A stretch of DNA of 64,000 bases from Pseudoalteromonas sp. GCY (GCF_016695175.1 NZ_CP068023.1:856501-920500), one strand, 5' to 3'. Positions 37,958 to 47,500 are shown, counted from the stretch's first letter. Made by a program: numbers and translations. The notes: a model not told the origin generated them from the sequence alone.

Positions 37958-38992
37958 TTATTCCTCAGAAGGTTGCTGTTTCGCTTGATGCTTTTCAGCT
38001 TTAGCGAGACGCTCTTGTTCTTCTTTCTTCTCGTATGCTTCGACGATACGAGCAACCACAGGGTGTCTAACTACATCGTGAGATTTAAAGAAGTTAAATG
38101 AAATTTCTTCTACATCATTGAGCACTTCTATCGCATGACGAAGTCCAGAGCGCGCACCACGAGGTAAATCGATTTGGGTGATATCACCGGTGATCACCGC
38201 TTTTGAATTAAAGCCAATCCGCGTTAGAAACATCTTCATTTGTTCAGTAGTGGTATTTTGGCTCTCGTCCAAGATAATAAACGCGTCATTGAGTGTTCGA
38301 CCACGCATATACGCCAAAGGTGCAACTTCGATGACATTTTTTTCGATTAAGCGCTCAACTTTTTCAAAACCAAGCATCTCGAATAGGGCGTCATAAAGTG
38401 GACGAAGGTAAGGGTCGATTTTTTGTGTTAAATCACCTGGTAAGAAGCCCAGCTTTTCACCAGCTTCAACTGCTGGACGAGTGAGGAGGATGCGACGTAT
38501 TTCTTGACGTTCCAGCGCATCAACCGCTGCTGCAACAGCAAGGTAGGTTTTACCAGTACCCGCAGGACCAACACCAAAGGTAATATCGTGAGTTAAGATA
38601 TTAGCGACATATTGACTCTGATTTGGGTTACGAGGCTTAACCACACCGCGACGAGTCTTAATATAGACTTCTTTGTCCCACACGGTTGGGGCGTCTTGCT
38701 CAAGTACGTTCGCTTCTGTGATGGCCAGATGAACCTGATCTGGTTCGATTTCTGTCATTTTTCCTTTCACAGGCTGAGTATCAACATATAGAGACTTTAG
38801 AATATCCACAGCTGCTTTTGCCGTTACCGCTTGTCCGGTCACTTTAAACCAATTGTCACGGTGCGCGATTTCAACTCCAAGGCGACGTTCTATTTGTTTT
38901 AGATTTTCGTCGAACGGACCACAAAGTGAAGAAAGGCGGTGGTTATCTGCGGGTTCTAAGTAAATTTCTATATTCTTTATCTGATTACTCAA
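37958..38992 (-). CDS. ybeZ: PhoH-like ATPase YbeZ
   Basis: P-loop ATPase of the PhoH family and partner of YbeY. Walker A is GPAGTGKTYLA; FIILDESQNTTTEQMKMFLT includes Walker B. The start is a TTG at 38992, chosen because AGGAAGA lies seven bases upstream and the product MSNQIKNIEIYLEPADNHRL aligns with E. coli YbeZ. Residues 15-110 form a KH-like N-terminal region. 344 residues. Confidence 0.95.
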   Translation of the reverse strand: MSNQIKNIEIYLEPADNHRLSSLCGPFDENLKQIERRLGVEIAHRDNWFKVTGQAVTAKAAVDILKSLYVDTQPVKGKMTEIEPDQVHLAITEANVLEQDAPTVWDKEVYIKTRRGVVKPRNPNQSQYVANILTHDITFGVGPAGTGKTYLAVAAAVDALERQEIRRILLTRPAVEAGEKLGFLPGDLTQKIDPYLRPLYDALFEMLGFEKVERLIEKNVIEVAPLAYMRGRTLNDAFIILDESQNTTTEQMKMFLTRIGFNSKAVITGDITQIDLPRGARSGLRHAIEVLNDVEEISFNFFKSHDVVRHPVVARIVEAYEKKEEQERLAKAEKHQAKQQPSEE

Positions 38993-39046
38993 AATGTCTT
39001 CCTATAAAAATGACGCTAGCCGAAGCTAGCGCACAATTTAAAAATG

Positions 39047-40480
39047 CTAGGGGGTAAAAGTACCAACACCTAATTCGTTAATTTCAGGTTCTTGTGGTGC
39101 TTTATTTAAGATATCCGACGGTTTTACGTCACGACGTAAATCCATTTCTGCTTCAGTACGGATAAGCTCACCACGTAACGAGTTCGGTAACGCCTCAGTA
39201 ATACGTACATCGACGAATTGGCCGATCACTGAGTGTGGACCTTCGAAGTTTACAACGCGGTTATTTTCAGTTCTACCACGCAGTTCCATTGGGTTTTTCT
39301 TCGATGGGCCTTCAACCAAAATACGCTGCTCGGTATCGTGCATCTTGCGGCTGATATCCTGCGCCATTTGGTTGATACGGTTCTGTAGAAGATAGAGGCG
39401 TTCTTTCTTTTCTGATTCCGCAACATCATCAGGTAAGTCGGCTGCTGGTGTTCCTGGTCGCGCCGAGTAGATGAAACTAAAACTCATATCAAAACCGATA
39501 TCATTAATCAGGTTCATCGTTGCTTCAAAGTCTGCGTTCGATTCGCCTGGGAAACCAATGATGAAATCTGAAGACATGCTTAGGTTCGGACGGATCTTAC
39601 GTAGCTTGCGGATCGTTGACTTGTACTCAAGCGCAGTATGACCGCGTTTCATAAGGTTTAGAATACGGTCTGAACCACTTTGTACCGGTAGGTGTAAATG
39701 GTCAACAAGCTCTGGCACATCCGCATAGGCTTCAATGATATCTGGTGTAAATTCAACCGGATGAGATGTTGTATAACGAATGCGGTCAATACCGTCAATT
39801 GCTGCAACGTAGCGAATTAAGTCAGAGAAGTAACAAATTTCACCATCGTGCATTTCACCGCGATAAGCATTTACATTCTGACCGAGTAAGTTAACTTCAC
39901 GCACACCTTGCTCCGCAAGCTGAGCAACTTCAAGGATAACGTCATCTAAAGGACGGCTTACTTCTTCGCCACGCGTGTACGGTACAACACAGAAAGTACA
40001 GTACTTAGAGCAACCTTCCATAATTGAAACAAATGCACTCGGGCCTTCAGCCTTTGGCTCAGGGAGACGGTCAAATTTTTCAATTTCAGGGAAGGAAATA
40101 TCAACGACAGCACCTTCTTTGCTTTGCACCTGCTTGATCATCTCTGGTAGGCGGTGCAATGTTTGTGGGCCAAACACGATATCAACAAATGGAGCACGCT
40201 GGCGAATGGTGTCGCCTTCTTGTGACGCTACGCAGCCACCAACACCAATAACAAGATCGGGGTTTGTGTCTTTTAGTAGTTTCCAACGACCAAGTTGGTG
40301 GAATACTTTTTCCTGTGCCTTCTCACGAATCGAGCAAGTATTGAGTAGGATCACATCAGCTTGCTCAGCTTCTTCTGTAAGCTGATAGCCATTTGTTGAA
40401 TCCAAAAGATCCGCCATTTTCTGGGAGTCATACTCGTTCATCTGACAACCCCAGGTTTTAATATGCAGTTTTTTACTCAT
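39047..40480 (-). CDS. miaB: tRNA-2-methylthio-N6-dimethylallyladenosine synthase
   Basis: Radical-SAM methylthiotransferase acting on i6A37 in tRNA. Three N-terminal cysteines (C12 in [29 protein letters not shown]) hold the auxiliary cluster; the radical SAM cluster is [19 protein letters not shown]. The TRAM domain is C-terminal. 477 residues. It is divergent from ubiF and is first in the miaB-ybeZ direction, as in E. coli. Confidence 0.97.
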   Translation of the reverse strand: MSKKLHIKTWGCQMNEYDSQKMADLLDSTNGYQLTEEAEQADVILLNTCSIREKAQEKVFHQLGRWKLLKDTNPDLVIGVGGCVASQEGDTIRQRAPFVDIVFGPQTLHRLPEMIKQVQSKEGAVVDISFPEIEKFDRLPEPKAEGPSAFVSIMEGCSKYCTFCVVPYTRGEEVSRPLDDVILEVAQLAEQGVREVNLLGQNVNAYRGEMHDGEICYFSDLIRYVAAIDGIDRIRYTTSHPVEFTPDIIEAYADVPELVDHLHLPVQSGSDRILNLMKRGHTALEYKSTIRKLRKIRPNLSMSSDFIIGFPGESNADFEATMNLINDIGFDMSFSFIYSARPGTPAADLPDDVAESEKKERLYLLQNRINQMAQDISRKMHDTEQRILVEGPSKKNPMELRGRTENNRVVNFEGPHSVIGQFVDVRITEALPNSLRGELIRTEAEMDLRRDVKPSDILNKAPQEPEINELGVGTFTP

Positions 40481-40710
40481 TTAAATATTGCCTCGTTTAC
40501 AACTCGGTGTTTAGCACTACGCGTTTCTCGTGCAGGCGATGCTGAATTGATATCATTATGCCTAAAGGACGCGTATTTTATATGACCTATCTTGTCTAGC
40601 CAAGTATAGATTTTAACTTTCAAAATGTGGATCAATACAGGGTGTTTTAAGCAAACATCTGTTTTTATATGCGTTACAATGCGCAAAGACTCAATTAAGT
40701 GGAATATGGC

Positions 40711-41877
40711 ATGAAAAACAAGGCTCTGATAGTCGGTGGTGGCATGGTTGGTGCAGCGTGTGCTGTTAAGCTAGCGAAGCAAGGTGTTGACGTAACCATT
40801 ATTGAACATTCTCCCATCTTACCTGATGCAACACTCGCAAGTGATAAGGTAGATATTCGCGTATCTGCTATCAATCGCTTTTCCGAGCAGTTATTGGATG
40901 AGCTCGGTGCTATGCCTGTGTTAAGAAGCACCAGAGCTGCGGTTTACAAGCAGTTAGAAGCCTATGAGGATAAGCCAGGACAATTGATATTTGATTGTGA
41001 AGCACTAAACGCCTCGCACTTAGGCCACTTAATTGAGAATAACCTCATTCAAGCTGCATTGTGGCAACAGTTTGAGGAATTTGATATCAAAGTGGTTTCA
41101 CCAGAGGGGATCCCAAAGCGCATTGTTCATAATGATGATTCCGTGACGATTGAGTATCAAGCAGCATCCTTTACCGCCGATTTGCTAATTGCAGCTGATG
41201 GTGGCCGTTCTATCGTCAGACAAATGAGTGGCATAGGCGTGACGGGTTGGCAATATGAGCAACATTGTATGGGGCTGCTGATTAAACTCGACGCGCCGCA
41301 GCAAGAAAAAACATGGCAGCAATTTAAGCCATCAGGTCCCATTGCCTTTTTACCTATGCAGTATCCGTATGCCAATCTGATTTGGTATGACAACGGCAAT
41401 AAACTCAATTTACTTAAGCAACTAGATAAGCAGGCGCTAAAACAAGAAGTAAAGGCTGCATTTTTTGAGCTACCCGGTGACTTTGAGATTGAAGAAGTGG
41501 CGGTTTTTCCTTTAGCAAGGCAACATGCTAACCAATACGTGAGCGAACGAGTGGTATTAGTAGGGGATGCAGCTCATACCATTAATCCGTTAGCAGGGCA
41601 GGGAGTAAATCTTGGCTTTAAAGACGTAGCGGCACTTGCTGAAGCGATTGAGGCAAAAGAAGATATTGGTGATAGCAGCGCACTACATCATTACGAGTCA
41701 AAGCGTAGGAAAGACAACCTCTTGATGATGAGTATGATGGATGCGTGTTATTTTGGCTTTTCGAATCAAGTAACACCGTTAAAGCATTTGAGAAATCTGG
41801 CGCTGAATGTGGCGAATAAAGCTGGGCCGTTAAAAAAAGAAGTGCTAAAGCACGCCATGGGAGGAGTTGGTTTTTAA
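40711..41877 (+). CDS. ubiF: UbiF-like FAD-dependent ubiquinone-biosynthesis hydroxylase
   Basis: Member of the UbiH/UbiF/VisC flavoprotein monooxygenases, which hydroxylate the ubiquinone ring. The dinucleotide fold GGGMVGAACAVKL starts at residue 8; the AADGGRSIVRQ motif and VLVGDAAHTINPLAGQGVNL for FAD binding follow. The ATG at 40711 is preferred to the GTG at 40699. I assign ubiF because it stands divergent from miaB and before the Leu/Gln/Met tRNA cluster, exactly the E. coli setting; sequence alone would not separate it firmly from its paralogs. Confidence 0.8.
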   Translation: MKNKALIVGGGMVGAACAVKLAKQGVDVTIIEHSPILPDATLASDKVDIRVSAINRFSEQLLDELGAMPVLRSTRAAVYKQLEAYEDKPGQLIFDCEALNASHLGHLIENNLIQAALWQQFEEFDIKVVSPEGIPKRIVHNDDSVTIEYQAASFTADLLIAADGGRSIVRQMSGIGVTGWQYEQHCMGLLIKLDAPQQEKTWQQFKPSGPIAFLPMQYPYANLIWYDNGNKLNLLKQLDKQALKQEVKAAFFELPGDFEIEEVAVFPLARQHANQYVSERVVLVGDAAHTINPLAGQGVNLGFKDVAALAEAIEAKEDIGDSSALHHYESKRRKDNLLMMSMMDACYFGFSNQVTPLKHLRNLALNVANKAGPLKKEVLKHAMGGVGF

Positions 41878-41884
41878 TTACATT

Positions 41885-41934
41885 TGTAGGAGAGAATTAA
41901 TTATCCGGATCTCAGGTTACTGGGCTCTCCTACA
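41885..41934. terminator. Long inverted repeat between convergent genes, REP-related
   Basis: TGTAGGAGAG and CTCTCCTACA form a perfect 10-bp stem 8 bases after the ubiF stop and 8 bases before the end of the next gene. The ends share the TGTAGGAG of the palindromic arrays, but the interior (30 bases) is unrelated. It may terminate both transcripts. Confidence 0.55.
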
Positions 41935-41942
41935 TTTTCTTG

Positions 41943-42497
41943 CTATAAGCTACCGACTAAACGTGTTCTATCAATGATTTGAATTAATGTTCGTTTGTTA
42001 AACTTGCCATCAATCTGTAATAGCCAGTCGCTATTTTCTAACAACAAAAACGCAGTATTTTGACCTGATTTATTTAGTGCAGAAAAAATATAACTACCTT
42101 TAACTTTTTCAACAAACAGTTCGGACGTATCAATGTCACCAAATACTGCACTGATTTTATGACCGTGTGGCTTTTGTTCTTGAATTTTGCCATTAAAGAG
42201 TTGCTCAAGGAATGTGATCGGGGCTAAGCCATATTTCTTAGGTAGATCGGCAAGTGCAATTGAGCTGGGCAACCAATTTAAAAACAATTCAGACTCCTTG
42301 TTGCTTATAACCATTGAATAGGAATTATCGCTAAAGGTATGAAACGAGAGTTTGCTAGTCTGCTCTGGAGCAATGCAGTAATTAAAGTGTTTAAGTGAGA
42401 TATCAATATTTGGAGGTGTGCAGTGGGTCTTCATAGCTGCTTGAGCACTGACGAGTAGAGGTAACAAAGTCAATATGAGTAATAATAACTTTCTCAT
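41943..42497 (-). CDS. Exported protein of unknown function
   Basis: The ATG at 42497 lies seven bases after AGGAG; a second ATG at 42503 is too close. The N terminus is a signal peptide (KLLLLILTLLPLLVSAQAA). The mature part of about 160 residues has two cysteines early (THCTPPNIDISLKHFNYC), likely disulfide-bonded, and a mixed strand/helix character. No family recognised. It overlaps the stop of the upstream small gene, so the two form an operon. Confidence 0.65.
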   Translation of the reverse strand: MRKLLLLILTLLPLLVSAQAAMKTHCTPPNIDISLKHFNYCIAPEQTSKLSFHTFSDNSYSMVISNKESELFLNWLPSSIALADLPKKYGLAPITFLEQLFNGKIQEQKPHGHKISAVFGDIDTSELFVEKVKGSYIFSALNKSGQNTAFLLLENSDWLLQIDGKFNKRTLIQIIDRTRLVGSL

Positions 42498-42499
42498 TA

Positions 42500-42817
42500 T
42501 CATACTCCTAAAGCAGCGATTTGTAGGTGTCTACGGTAACCCCATATAACGGACTTAGCACAGGTAAGGGACTGCTTTTGCTCCAGCTGCGCCAATACAC
42601 TTTGTGTAAAGTTTTTGGCTATCCATGAAATTGAAGCTTTTCCACCAGTAGGTTCAGGAACCCAATTAAGGGCTTCAGTGCAATCTTTTGTTTTTTTTAC
42701 CATCTCACCGAATATTTCAGCGACTTTTGGGTTCGCTTCACCGCTAAAGGCTATCTCTAATCCCGCGCCTTTATAAAATGAGTTTATTGCTGCTTTAACT
42801 TTATCTTGTTCGGTCAT
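42500..42817 (-). CDS. Small cytoplasmic protein of unknown function
   Basis: The ATG at 42817 follows AAGGAT. The 105-residue product starts MTEQDKVKAAINSFYKGAG and is probably helical, with two cysteines (KDCTEAL, LTCAKSV) and no signal peptide. The stop overlaps the next gene's start region. I do not recognise it; it lies between the ubiF and tRNA blocks, where E. coli has no equivalent. Confidence 0.6.
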   Translation of the reverse strand: MTEQDKVKAAINSFYKGAGLEIAFSGEANPKVAEIFGEMVKKTKDCTEALNWVPEPTGGKASISWIAKNFTQSVLAQLEQKQSLTCAKSVIWGYRRHLQIAALGV

Positions 42818-42927
42818 GATAATAATCCTTTATTATTAATTTCTAATAAAGAATCTAACATAAATGTTGATAAAGTAAAATTAACGAGATGATGGTTTTT
42901 GGGGGAGGATTTTTTATATAGAATAAA

Positions 42928-43012
<85 letters not shown>

Positions 43013-43053
43013 ACAGTAGATATTTTATTTGTAGCTAACATCTCAAAAAGAGA

Positions 43054-43141
43054 TGGCTGGAGTACCAGGATTTGAACCTGGGAATGGCGAGATCAAAACC
43101 CGCTGCCTTACCGCTTCCACTTCGTGTCGAGACAATACCCA
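43054..43141 (-). pseudogene. tRNA-Gln-like sequence with an insertion in the D region
   Basis: The 3' half equals the intact tRNA-Gln(UUG) genes, apart from one change that unpairs the anticodon stem (GGCGAG for GGCGGG on the plus strand). Between the acceptor and the D-arm (after GTAT) there are about 13 extra bases containing TGTCTCGACA, a small hairpin. The acceptor stem is also damaged (TGGGTAT against GTACTCCA). It is unlikely to work as a tRNA. Confidence 0.75.
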
Positions 43142-43187
43142 GCAATAGAGGTAAGTTCAAACCTTATTTAGCCCAGATTTGATTTAG

Positions 43188-43227
43188 GCTACCTTACCGC
43201 TTCCACTTCATGTCGAGACGATACTCA
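43188..43227 (-). repeat. tRNA-Gln 5'-half-like fragment
   Basis: A second copy of the modified Gln 5' half, 5'-GAGTATCGTCTCGACATG then GAAGTGGAAGCGGTAAGG, with no 3' half. It shares the extra GTCTCGAC hairpin with the pseudogene at 43054-43141. Confidence 0.65.
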
Positions 43228-43272
43228 GCAATAGAGATAAGTTCAAGAGTTTGAGTTCTACTTGAAAGAACA

Positions 43273-43357
<85 letters not shown>

Positions 43358-43380
43358 ATATCATTTTGCATTAGTTATTA

Positions 43381-43434
43381 GAACCTAAATCCAGCGTCTA
43401 TATCAAGACATCGACCAATTCCAAAACTTCCGCA
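43381..43434 (-). repeat. tRNA-Leu 5'-half-like repeat, copy 1
   Basis: Reads TGCGGAAG...GGAATTGG on the minus strand, then an insert with GTCTTGATATAGAC, then GCTGGATTTAGGTTC, ending in the anticodon 3' stem. There is no variable arm, T-arm or acceptor 3' strand. Confidence 0.75.
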
Positions 43435-43442
43435 TTTGTAAA

Positions 43443-43519
43443 TGGTGGCTATGCCCTGATTTGAACAGGGGACCCCATCATTATGAGTGATGTGCTCTAA
43501 CCAGCTGAGCTACATAGCC
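43443..43519 (-). tRNA. tRNA-Met(CAU), elongator type
   Basis: 77 bases with encoded CCA. Acceptor GGCTATG pairs with CATAGCC; anticodon loop CTCATAA gives CAU. Lacks initiator features (C1-A72 mismatch, three GC pairs in the anticodon stem), and resembles E. coli metT. Confidence 0.96.
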
Positions 43520-43521
43520 AT

Positions 43522-43596
43522 TGGCTGGAGTACCAGGATTTGAACCTGGGAATGGCGGGATCAAAACCCGCTGCCTTACCGCTTGGCGATACTCCA
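43522..43596 (-). tRNA. tRNA-Gln(UUG)
   Basis: 75 bases with encoded CCA. Acceptor TGGAGTA pairs with TACTCCA; anticodon loop TTTTGAT gives UUG. Confidence 0.97.
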
Positions 43597-43635
43597 ACGA
43601 AATAAAATCTTTTTGAGTTCTGATTTAAAAGAACA

Positions 43636-43720
<85 letters not shown>

Positions 43721-43741
43721 ATTTATTATCTAGAGTATATT

Positions 43742-43793
43742 GGAATCTAAATCCAGCGTCTATTTCAAGACATCTGCCAATTCCAAAACTTTA
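43742..43793 (-). repeat. tRNA-Leu 5'-half-like repeat, copy 2
   Basis: Minus strand CTAAAGTTTTGGAATTGGCA, then GATGTCTTGAAATAGACG and CTGGATTTAGATTCC. The 5' acceptor strand is decayed but the GTCTT...AGAC insert and the anticodon arm are kept. Confidence 0.7.
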
Positions 43794-43799
43794 GAAATG

Positions 43800-43874
43800 T
43801 GGCTGGAGTACCAGGATTTGAACCTGGGAATGGCGGGATCAAAACCCGCTGCCTTACCGCTTGGCGATACTCCA
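43800..43874 (-). tRNA. tRNA-Gln(UUG)
   Basis: Identical to the copy at 43522-43596, with encoded CCA and anticodon UUG. Confidence 0.97.
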
Positions 43875-43913
43875 ACGAAATAAAATCTCTTTGAGTTCTG
43901 ATTTAAAAGAACA

Positions 43914-43998
<85 letters not shown>

Positions 43999-44020
43999 AC
44001 ATCTTTTGGCATTAGTTATT

Positions 44021-44074
44021 GGAACCTAAATCCAGCGTCTATATTAAGACAACTGCCAATTCCGCCACTTCTGC
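44021..44074 (-). repeat. tRNA-Leu 5'-half-like repeat, copy 3
   Basis: Closest to the intact gene in the acceptor and D region (GAAGTGGCGGAATTGG), then insert CAGTTGTCTTAATATAGAC and anticodon arm GCTGGATTTAGGTTCC; stops there. Confidence 0.75.
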
Positions 44075-44094
44075 ATATATTATCTGGAGTATTT

Positions 44095-44147
44095 GGAACC
44101 TAAATCCAGCGTCTATTTCAAGACATCTGCCAATTCCTCAACTTCAG
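44095..44147 (-). repeat. tRNA-Leu 5'-half-like repeat, copy 4
   Basis: CTGAAGTTGAGGAATTGGCA, then GATGTCTTGAAATAGACG and CTGGATTTAGGTTCC. The insert matches copy 2, the end matches the intact anticodon arm. Confidence 0.7.
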
Positions 44148-44152
44148 AAAGT

Positions 44153-44227
44153 TGGCTGGAGTACCAGGATTTGAACCTGGGAATGGCGGGATCAAAACCC
44201 GCTGCCTTACCGCTTGGCGATACTCCA
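44153..44227 (-). tRNA. tRNA-Gln(UUG)
   Basis: Identical to the other two intact Gln copies, 75 bases with encoded CCA. Confidence 0.97.
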
Positions 44228-44266
44228 ACGAAGTAAAATCTTTTTGAGTTCTGATTTAAAAGAACA

Positions 44267-44351
<85 letters not shown>

Positions 44352-44373
44352 ACATCTTTTGGCATTAGTTATG

Positions 44374-44428
44374 GGAACCTAAATCCAGCGCCTATATTAA
44401 GACAACTGCCAATTCCGTCACTTCCGCA
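44374..44428 (-). repeat. tRNA-Leu 5'-half-like repeat, copy 5
   Basis: TGCGGAAGTGACGGAATTGG, then CAGTTGTCTTAATATAGGCG and CTGGATTTAGGTTCC. The acceptor 5' strand is intact, but no 3' strand exists to pair with it. Confidence 0.75.
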
Positions 44429-44449
44429 CATCTTTTTGCATTAGTTATA

Positions 44450-44504
44450 GGAACCTAAATCCAGCGTCTATATCAAGACATCGGCCAATTCCACTACTTC
44501 TGCA
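44450..44504 (-). repeat. tRNA-Leu 5'-half-like repeat, copy 6
   Basis: TGCAGAAGTAGTGGAATTGG, then CCGATGTCTTGATATAGACG and CTGGATTTAGGTTCC. First half-repeat in transcription order, between the first Met and the first Leu tRNA. Confidence 0.75.
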
Positions 44505-44551
44505 CATTTTTTGCAACAACAAATCGATGAGTTTTGGTAGTAGTTAAAGCA

Positions 44552-44628
44552 TGGTGGCTATGCCCTGATTTGAACAGGGGACCCCATCATTATGAGTGAT
44601 GTGCTCTAACCAGCTGAGCTACATAGCC
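44552..44628 (-). tRNA. tRNA-Met(CAU), elongator type
   Basis: First tRNA of the operon, identical to the copy at 43443-43519, 77 bases with encoded CCA and anticodon CAU. E. coli has the same isoacceptors (Met, Leu UAG, Gln) at this place beside ubiF. Confidence 0.97.
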
Positions 44629-44665
44629 ATCTCTTTAACTTCTCATCATCGCTGATGCGGGGCGT

Positions 44666-44694
44666 ATTATGCGTATATGCCCCCAAGCCGTCAA
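44666..44694 (-). promoter_or_regulatory. Promoter of the Met/Leu/Gln tRNA operon
   Basis: On the minus strand TTGACG (44689-44694), 17 bases, CATAAT (44666-44671), followed by the GC-rich discriminator ACGCCCCGC. It matches the layout of the tRNA-Asn promoter and suggests stringent control. The remaining bases up to 44890 hold nothing else I can identify. Confidence 0.85.
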
Positions 44695-44890
44695 CACCTT
44701 TTTTGCAAAAAATCTGCTAACACAGTTTGTTTGCAGATAAATTAAGCGAAACGGCTTGTTTTTATATCAAATCATGCGGGGCAATTGCAAATTTTTAACA
44801 AAACCTGTGAATTTTTATTCCTTTGGAGTCTATAACTTACTCTGAAGAACAAGGTACTTATTTGATTAAAAAGCAGAGTTGATAAAACTA

Positions 44891-44912
44891 AAAAGGAGCC
44901 GAAGCTCCTTTT
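44891..44912 (-). terminator. Rho-independent terminator after ychF
   Basis: AAAAGGAGC, loop CGAA, GCTCCTTTT; on the minus strand it continues into TAGTTTT. Ends the rplY-pth-ychF transcript. Confidence 0.85.
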
Positions 44913-44938
44913 ATTGAAATAGCGTGTAGTAACTATGG

Positions 44939-46030
44939 TTACACGTTAAATAAGAAGTTCATCACATCGCCATCTTTTACGATGTATTCTTTACCTTCTT
45001 GACGCATTTTACCTGCGTCTTTCGCACCAGATTCACCACGGAACTCGATATAATCATCAAAGCCGATAGTTTGTGCACGAATAAAACCACGTTCAAAGTC
45101 TGTGTGGATTTTACCAGCAGCTTGAGGTGCTGTCGCGCCAACAGGGATAGTCCATGCACGTACTTCTTTTACGCCAGCTGTAAAGTAAGTTTGCAGTTTT
45201 AACAACTCATAACCACCACGGATCACGCGGTTTAGGCCCGGCTCTTCTAAGCCTAAGTCATCCATAAACTCTTTCTTATCTTCTTCTTCAAGTTCAGAAA
45301 GTTCAGCCTCAATTGCTGCACATACTGGGATCACAACCGCGTCTTCTGCAGCTGCAATTTCACGTACTTTGTCTAGGAATGGATTATTTTCAAAGCCATC
45401 TTCGTTAACATTGGCGATGTACATAGTTGGCTTGATCGTTAAAAAGTTTAGGTAGCTTATTGCTGCCGCTTCTTCTTTATTTAGCTCAAGTGAGCGAAGC
45501 GTTAAGCCTTCGTCCAAGTGCGCTTTCACTTTTTCAAGTACAACTAGTTCAAATTTCGCGTCTTTATCGCCGCCTTTCGCTTTCTTCGCGTTACGTAACA
45601 CTGCGCGATCAGCAGTATCCATGTCTGCAAGTACCAGCTCAGTGTTGATAACATCAATGTCTTCAGCAGGATCGATTTGACCAGCAACGTGAACGATATT
45701 TTCATTTTCAAAACAGCGAACTACGTGACCGATAGCATCCGTTTCACGGATGTTTGCCAAAAATTGGTTACCTAAACCTTCACCTTTCGATGCGCCTTTT
45801 ACCAAACCGGCAATATCCACAAACTCCATTGAAGTTGGGATAGTGCGCTGAGGGTTTACAATTTCAGCTAGCTGGTCAAGACGAGCATCTGGTACTGGTA
45901 CTACACCGGTATTCGGTTCGATAGTACAGAAAGGAAAGTTTGCGGCCTCAATGCCCGCTTTAGTCAACGCATTAAATAAAGTAGATTTACCTACGTTAGG
46001 TAAACCAACAATGCCACATTTAAAACCCAT
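44939..46030 (-). CDS. ychF: Obg-family ATPase/GTPase YchF
   Basis: Universally conserved P-loop protein that prefers ATP and associates with ribosomes. P-loop GLPNVGKST (8-16), switch region [20 protein letters not shown], specificity motif NVNED in place of NKxD, and C-terminal TGS-like domain ending [10 protein letters not shown]. 363 residues, same as E. coli. The usual partner pth lies directly upstream. Confidence 0.97.
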   Translation of the reverse strand: MGFKCGIVGLPNVGKSTLFNALTKAGIEAANFPFCTIEPNTGVVPVPDARLDQLAEIVNPQRTIPTSMEFVDIAGLVKGASKGEGLGNQFLANIRETDAIGHVVRCFENENIVHVAGQIDPAEDIDVINTELVLADMDTADRAVLRNAKKAKGGDKDAKFELVVLEKVKAHLDEGLTLRSLELNKEEAAAISYLNFLTIKPTMYIANVNEDGFENNPFLDKVREIAAAEDAVVIPVCAAIEAELSELEEEDKKEFMDDLGLEEPGLNRVIRGGYELLKLQTYFTAGVKEVRAWTIPVGATAPQAAGKIHTDFERGFIRAQTIGFDDYIEFRGESGAKDAGKMRQEGKEYIVKDGDVMNFLFNV

Positions 46031-46126
46031 AGTGTTTATTCCTAAATTTCTACCGTATTATCTCAAGCACGCATCATGGCGAACGAGAAGCTTAGGTATT
46101 ACTCAATCAATCGCAGCAGTGAACTG

Positions 46127-46711
46127 TTACGGTTTAAATGAATGTAGTCGATTTTGCGCTTTTAACACACCGTCTTTTGCGAGTATTTCCATACATCGGA
46201 CTGCTTCATCCACAGCGGCATCAATTTTTTCTTGATCAGCTTGTGGTGCTTTGCCTAAAACCCACCCCGTGACTTTGTCTCTGTGTCCTGGGTGACCAAT
46301 ACCAACGCGCAATCGCATAAATTCTTTGTTATTTGCCATTTTAGCGATAATGTCTTTTAAGCCATTGTGACCGCCGTGACCACCACCTTTTTTTAGTTTG
46401 GCGATACCGGGTTCTAAATCCATTTCATCGTGAGCAACAAGAATACTCTCGACGGGGATCTTATAAAAATTGGCAAGACTCGCGACCGCTTTACCACTTA
46501 AGTTCATATAAGTCGTAGGGATCAGCAATTTAAACTCTTGATTATTGATGAGCACTTTGCCGGTGAGGCCGTGATGTTTAGCGTCTGGTTTTAGGAGGCA
46601 GTTGTATCTTCTGGCTAGTTCTTCGATAAACCAAGCGCCAGCGTTATGACGGGTGTTTGCGTATTCGGGGCCTGGATTAGCCAGGCCCACAAGCATTTGA
46701 ATATTATTCAA
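46127..46711 (-). CDS. pth: Peptidyl-tRNA hydrolase
   Basis: Releases tRNA from peptidyl-tRNA dropped by stalled ribosomes. The active-site region [17 protein letters not shown] contains H22 (His20 in E. coli); [10 protein letters not shown] and [11 protein letters not shown] (with the catalytic Asp) follow. 194 residues, same as E. coli. Operon rplY-pth-ychF. Confidence 0.97.
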   Translation of the reverse strand: MNNIQMLVGLANPGPEYANTRHNAGAWFIEELARRYNCLLKPDAKHHGLTGKVLINNQEFKLLIPTTYMNLSGKAVASLANFYKIPVESILVAHDEMDLEPGIAKLKKGGGHGGHNGLKDIIAKMANNKEFMRLRVGIGHPGHRDKVTGWVLGKAPQADQEKIDAAVDEAVRCMEILAKDGVLKAQNRLHSFKP

Positions 46712-46730
46712 GGTGTTAACACCTGAACAA

Positions 46731-47339
46731 TTACTCAGCTGCGTCTTCAGCAGACTCTTCAGCAGGAGCTGCTTTAGGAGCGTTTACTGAAACAACTGCT
46801 TGGTCGTGATCTGCACCTTTAGCAAGTTCAACTGAAACAACGCCAGCTGGAAGCTTGATATCAGATAGGTGTAGAGTTGCGCCAACAGCTAGAGTCGCTA
46901 CGTCAACTTCGATGAACTCAGGAAGTCTTGCTGGAAGACAAGTGATTTCAATTTCAGTTAGTTGGTGAACGATAGTGTTGCCACCTTTAGTTGCTTTCTC
47001 TTCGTTGATGAAGTGAACAGGAACTTTAGTGTGAAGCTTTTGAGAAGCATCAACGCGTTGGAAGTCTAAGTGAGTGATCTTAGGCTTGTACGGGTGACGT
47101 TGCATATCTTTAAGAATTGCTTCAACAGACTCACCGCCAATGTTTAGCGTTAGGATGTGAGTGTAGAAACCTTCGTCTTCTTGCGCTTTCAATACTTTGT
47201 TGTGATCAAGAGTTAGTGAAACTGCATCTTTACCAGCACCGTATAGGATTGCAGGAACTTTGTCAGCGCGACGTAGGCGGCGGCTCGCACCAGTACCTAG
47301 GTCAGAACGTACTTCAGCGTCTAATTTGTATACAGACAT
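46731..47339 (-). CDS. rplY: Ribosomal protein L25 of the Ctc (general stress) type
   Basis: Binds 5S rRNA in the large subunit. The ATG at 47339 ([17 protein letters not shown]) has GGAG six bases upstream; an in-frame extension to 47351 is rejected. The N-terminal L25 domain ([15 protein letters not shown]) is followed by the TL5/Ctc C-terminal beta domain ([20 protein letters not shown]) and an Ala/Glu tail. With 202 residues it is the long type, whereas E. coli L25 (94) lacks the second domain. Confidence 0.96.
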   Translation of the reverse strand: MSVYKLDAEVRSDLGTGASRRLRRADKVPAILYGAGKDAVSLTLDHNKVLKAQEDEGFYTHILTLNIGGESVEAILKDMQRHPYKPKITHLDFQRVDASQKLHTKVPVHFINEEKATKGGNTIVHQLTEIEITCLPARLPEFIEVDVATLAVGATLHLSDIKLPAGVVSVELAKGADHDQAVVSVNAPKAAPAEESAEDAAE

Positions 47340-47420
47340 GGATGTCTCCAAAATAATTTAAGTTAATGTGTCAGAGAGCTCGCGACCAAGCTCCCTGCCT
47401 AAAAAAGGCGCGCCAATATA
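47340..47420 (-). promoter_or_regulatory. rplY leader with hairpins
   Basis: On the minus strand the leader contains AGGGAGCT / AGCTCTCT (47373-47396, one wobble) and a smaller GCCT...AGGC hairpin next to it. A TATATT (47415-47420) could be the -10. Gammaproteobacterial rplY mRNAs are known to have a structured autoregulatory leader; the position fits, the sequence match is not verified. Confidence 0.4.
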
Positions 47421-47452
47421 CCACTAACGCACCTGCAATGAAACCTATAAAA

Positions 47453-47478
47453 CAAAAAAAGCACCAGAGGTGCTTTTT
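47453..47478 (-). terminator. Rho-independent terminator after prs
   Basis: AAAAAAGCACC, loop AGA, GGTGCTTTTT. It separates the prs transcript from rplY; on the minus strand T-rich TTTTTTTGTTTT follows. Confidence 0.85.
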
Positions 47479-47500
47479 GGCTAATCAGTTTTGGTGCCGA

